Shown piece by piece: positions 14,355 through 14,385 of a DNA stretch of 14,385 bases (position 1 is its first letter; every line of letters begins with the position of its first letter). A model generated the notes under the pieces. That model saw nothing but the letters and a program-made list of their open reading frames with translations, was not told the DNA's origin and searched no databases. The translations under genes were made by a program, and so were the position numbers. Where the stretch lies: positions 1 to 14,385 of the forward strand of contig NZ_JBBYXI010000009.1 of assembly GCF_039655745.1 (NCBI RefSeq). Direction: 5' to 3'. Origin of the DNA: Hohaiivirga grylli. Its GTDB lineage: Bacteria; Pseudomonadota; Alphaproteobacteria; Rhizobiales; Beijerinckiaceae.

Positions 14355-14385
14355 TAAATTTTGTTAAATTTTTTATTTTTAAATG
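14355..14385. other. Low-complexity AT-rich end of the window
   Basis: Thirty-one nearly pure A/T bases follow the G run. The regulator frame meets a stop codon here (14364-14366). No promoter or start codon for the regulator is visible, and the sequence looks unlike genuine upstream DNA, which weakens trust in the window edge. Confidence 0.5.

Noticed and set aside
14355..14385. Resemblance of the terminal AT-rich bases to the f1 origin region of cloning vectors
   Set aside because: Both are T-rich with GTTAAATTTT-like words, but the match is imperfect and low-complexity; only a vector screen could settle it.

Overview
The window comes from a Gram-negative bacterium, most likely an alphaproteobacterium. 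The evidence is a MucR/Ros-family regulator, an IalB-family secreted protein, two different type V secretion designs that need an outer membrane, and moderate GC with very AT-rich intergenic DNA. Genus cannot be fixed by reading alone; acetic acid bacteria and Zymomonas-like sphingomonads both look possible. Nearly everything here is devoted to exporting proteins to the cell surface.

Left part (about 320-5513, + strand): a tight four-gene operon. It encodes an IalB-family secreted protein, a short two-partner-secretion exoprotein (TpsA, filamentous haemagglutinin N-terminal domain), its outer-membrane transporter (TpsB, FhaC/ShlB type) and a Sel1-repeat periplasmic protein. The first three genes overlap by 1 and 4 nt and the fourth follows after 9 nt, so they are probably co-transcribed and translationally coupled. 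A hairpin at 5572-5600 lies between this operon and the convergent gene beyond it.

Middle and right part (5618-13796, - strand): two tandem paralogous classical autotransporters of about 1,280 residues. Both have a signal peptide, a passenger of 11-12 glycine/serine-rich units of about 50 residues, a PATR-type beta-strand segment, a Pro/Glu-rich linker and a C-terminal beta-barrel ending YTW. The barrels are much more alike than the passengers. Between the genes lies a 440-nt AT-rich region with a strong AT2 terminator, a perfect 29-bp palindrome, a Fur-box-like 21-bp palindrome and a small inverted repeat next to the AT1 ribosome binding site.

Far right (13833-14385): a MucR/Ros-type regulator gene, same strand and directly upstream of the second autotransporter. 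Its frame is open up to a run of 24 G and has no usable start codon for its N-terminal part, so the gene is truncated or disrupted at the window edge. Three of the four zinc ligand positions of the Ros finger are substituted.

The most unusual features are the IalB-TpsA-TpsB-Sel1 gene order, the tandem autotransporters with palindromic control elements and signs of internal repeat duplication, and the poly-G tract at the regulator's 5' end. All main genes look intact. No RNA gene, CRISPR array, insertion sequence or origin was recognised.
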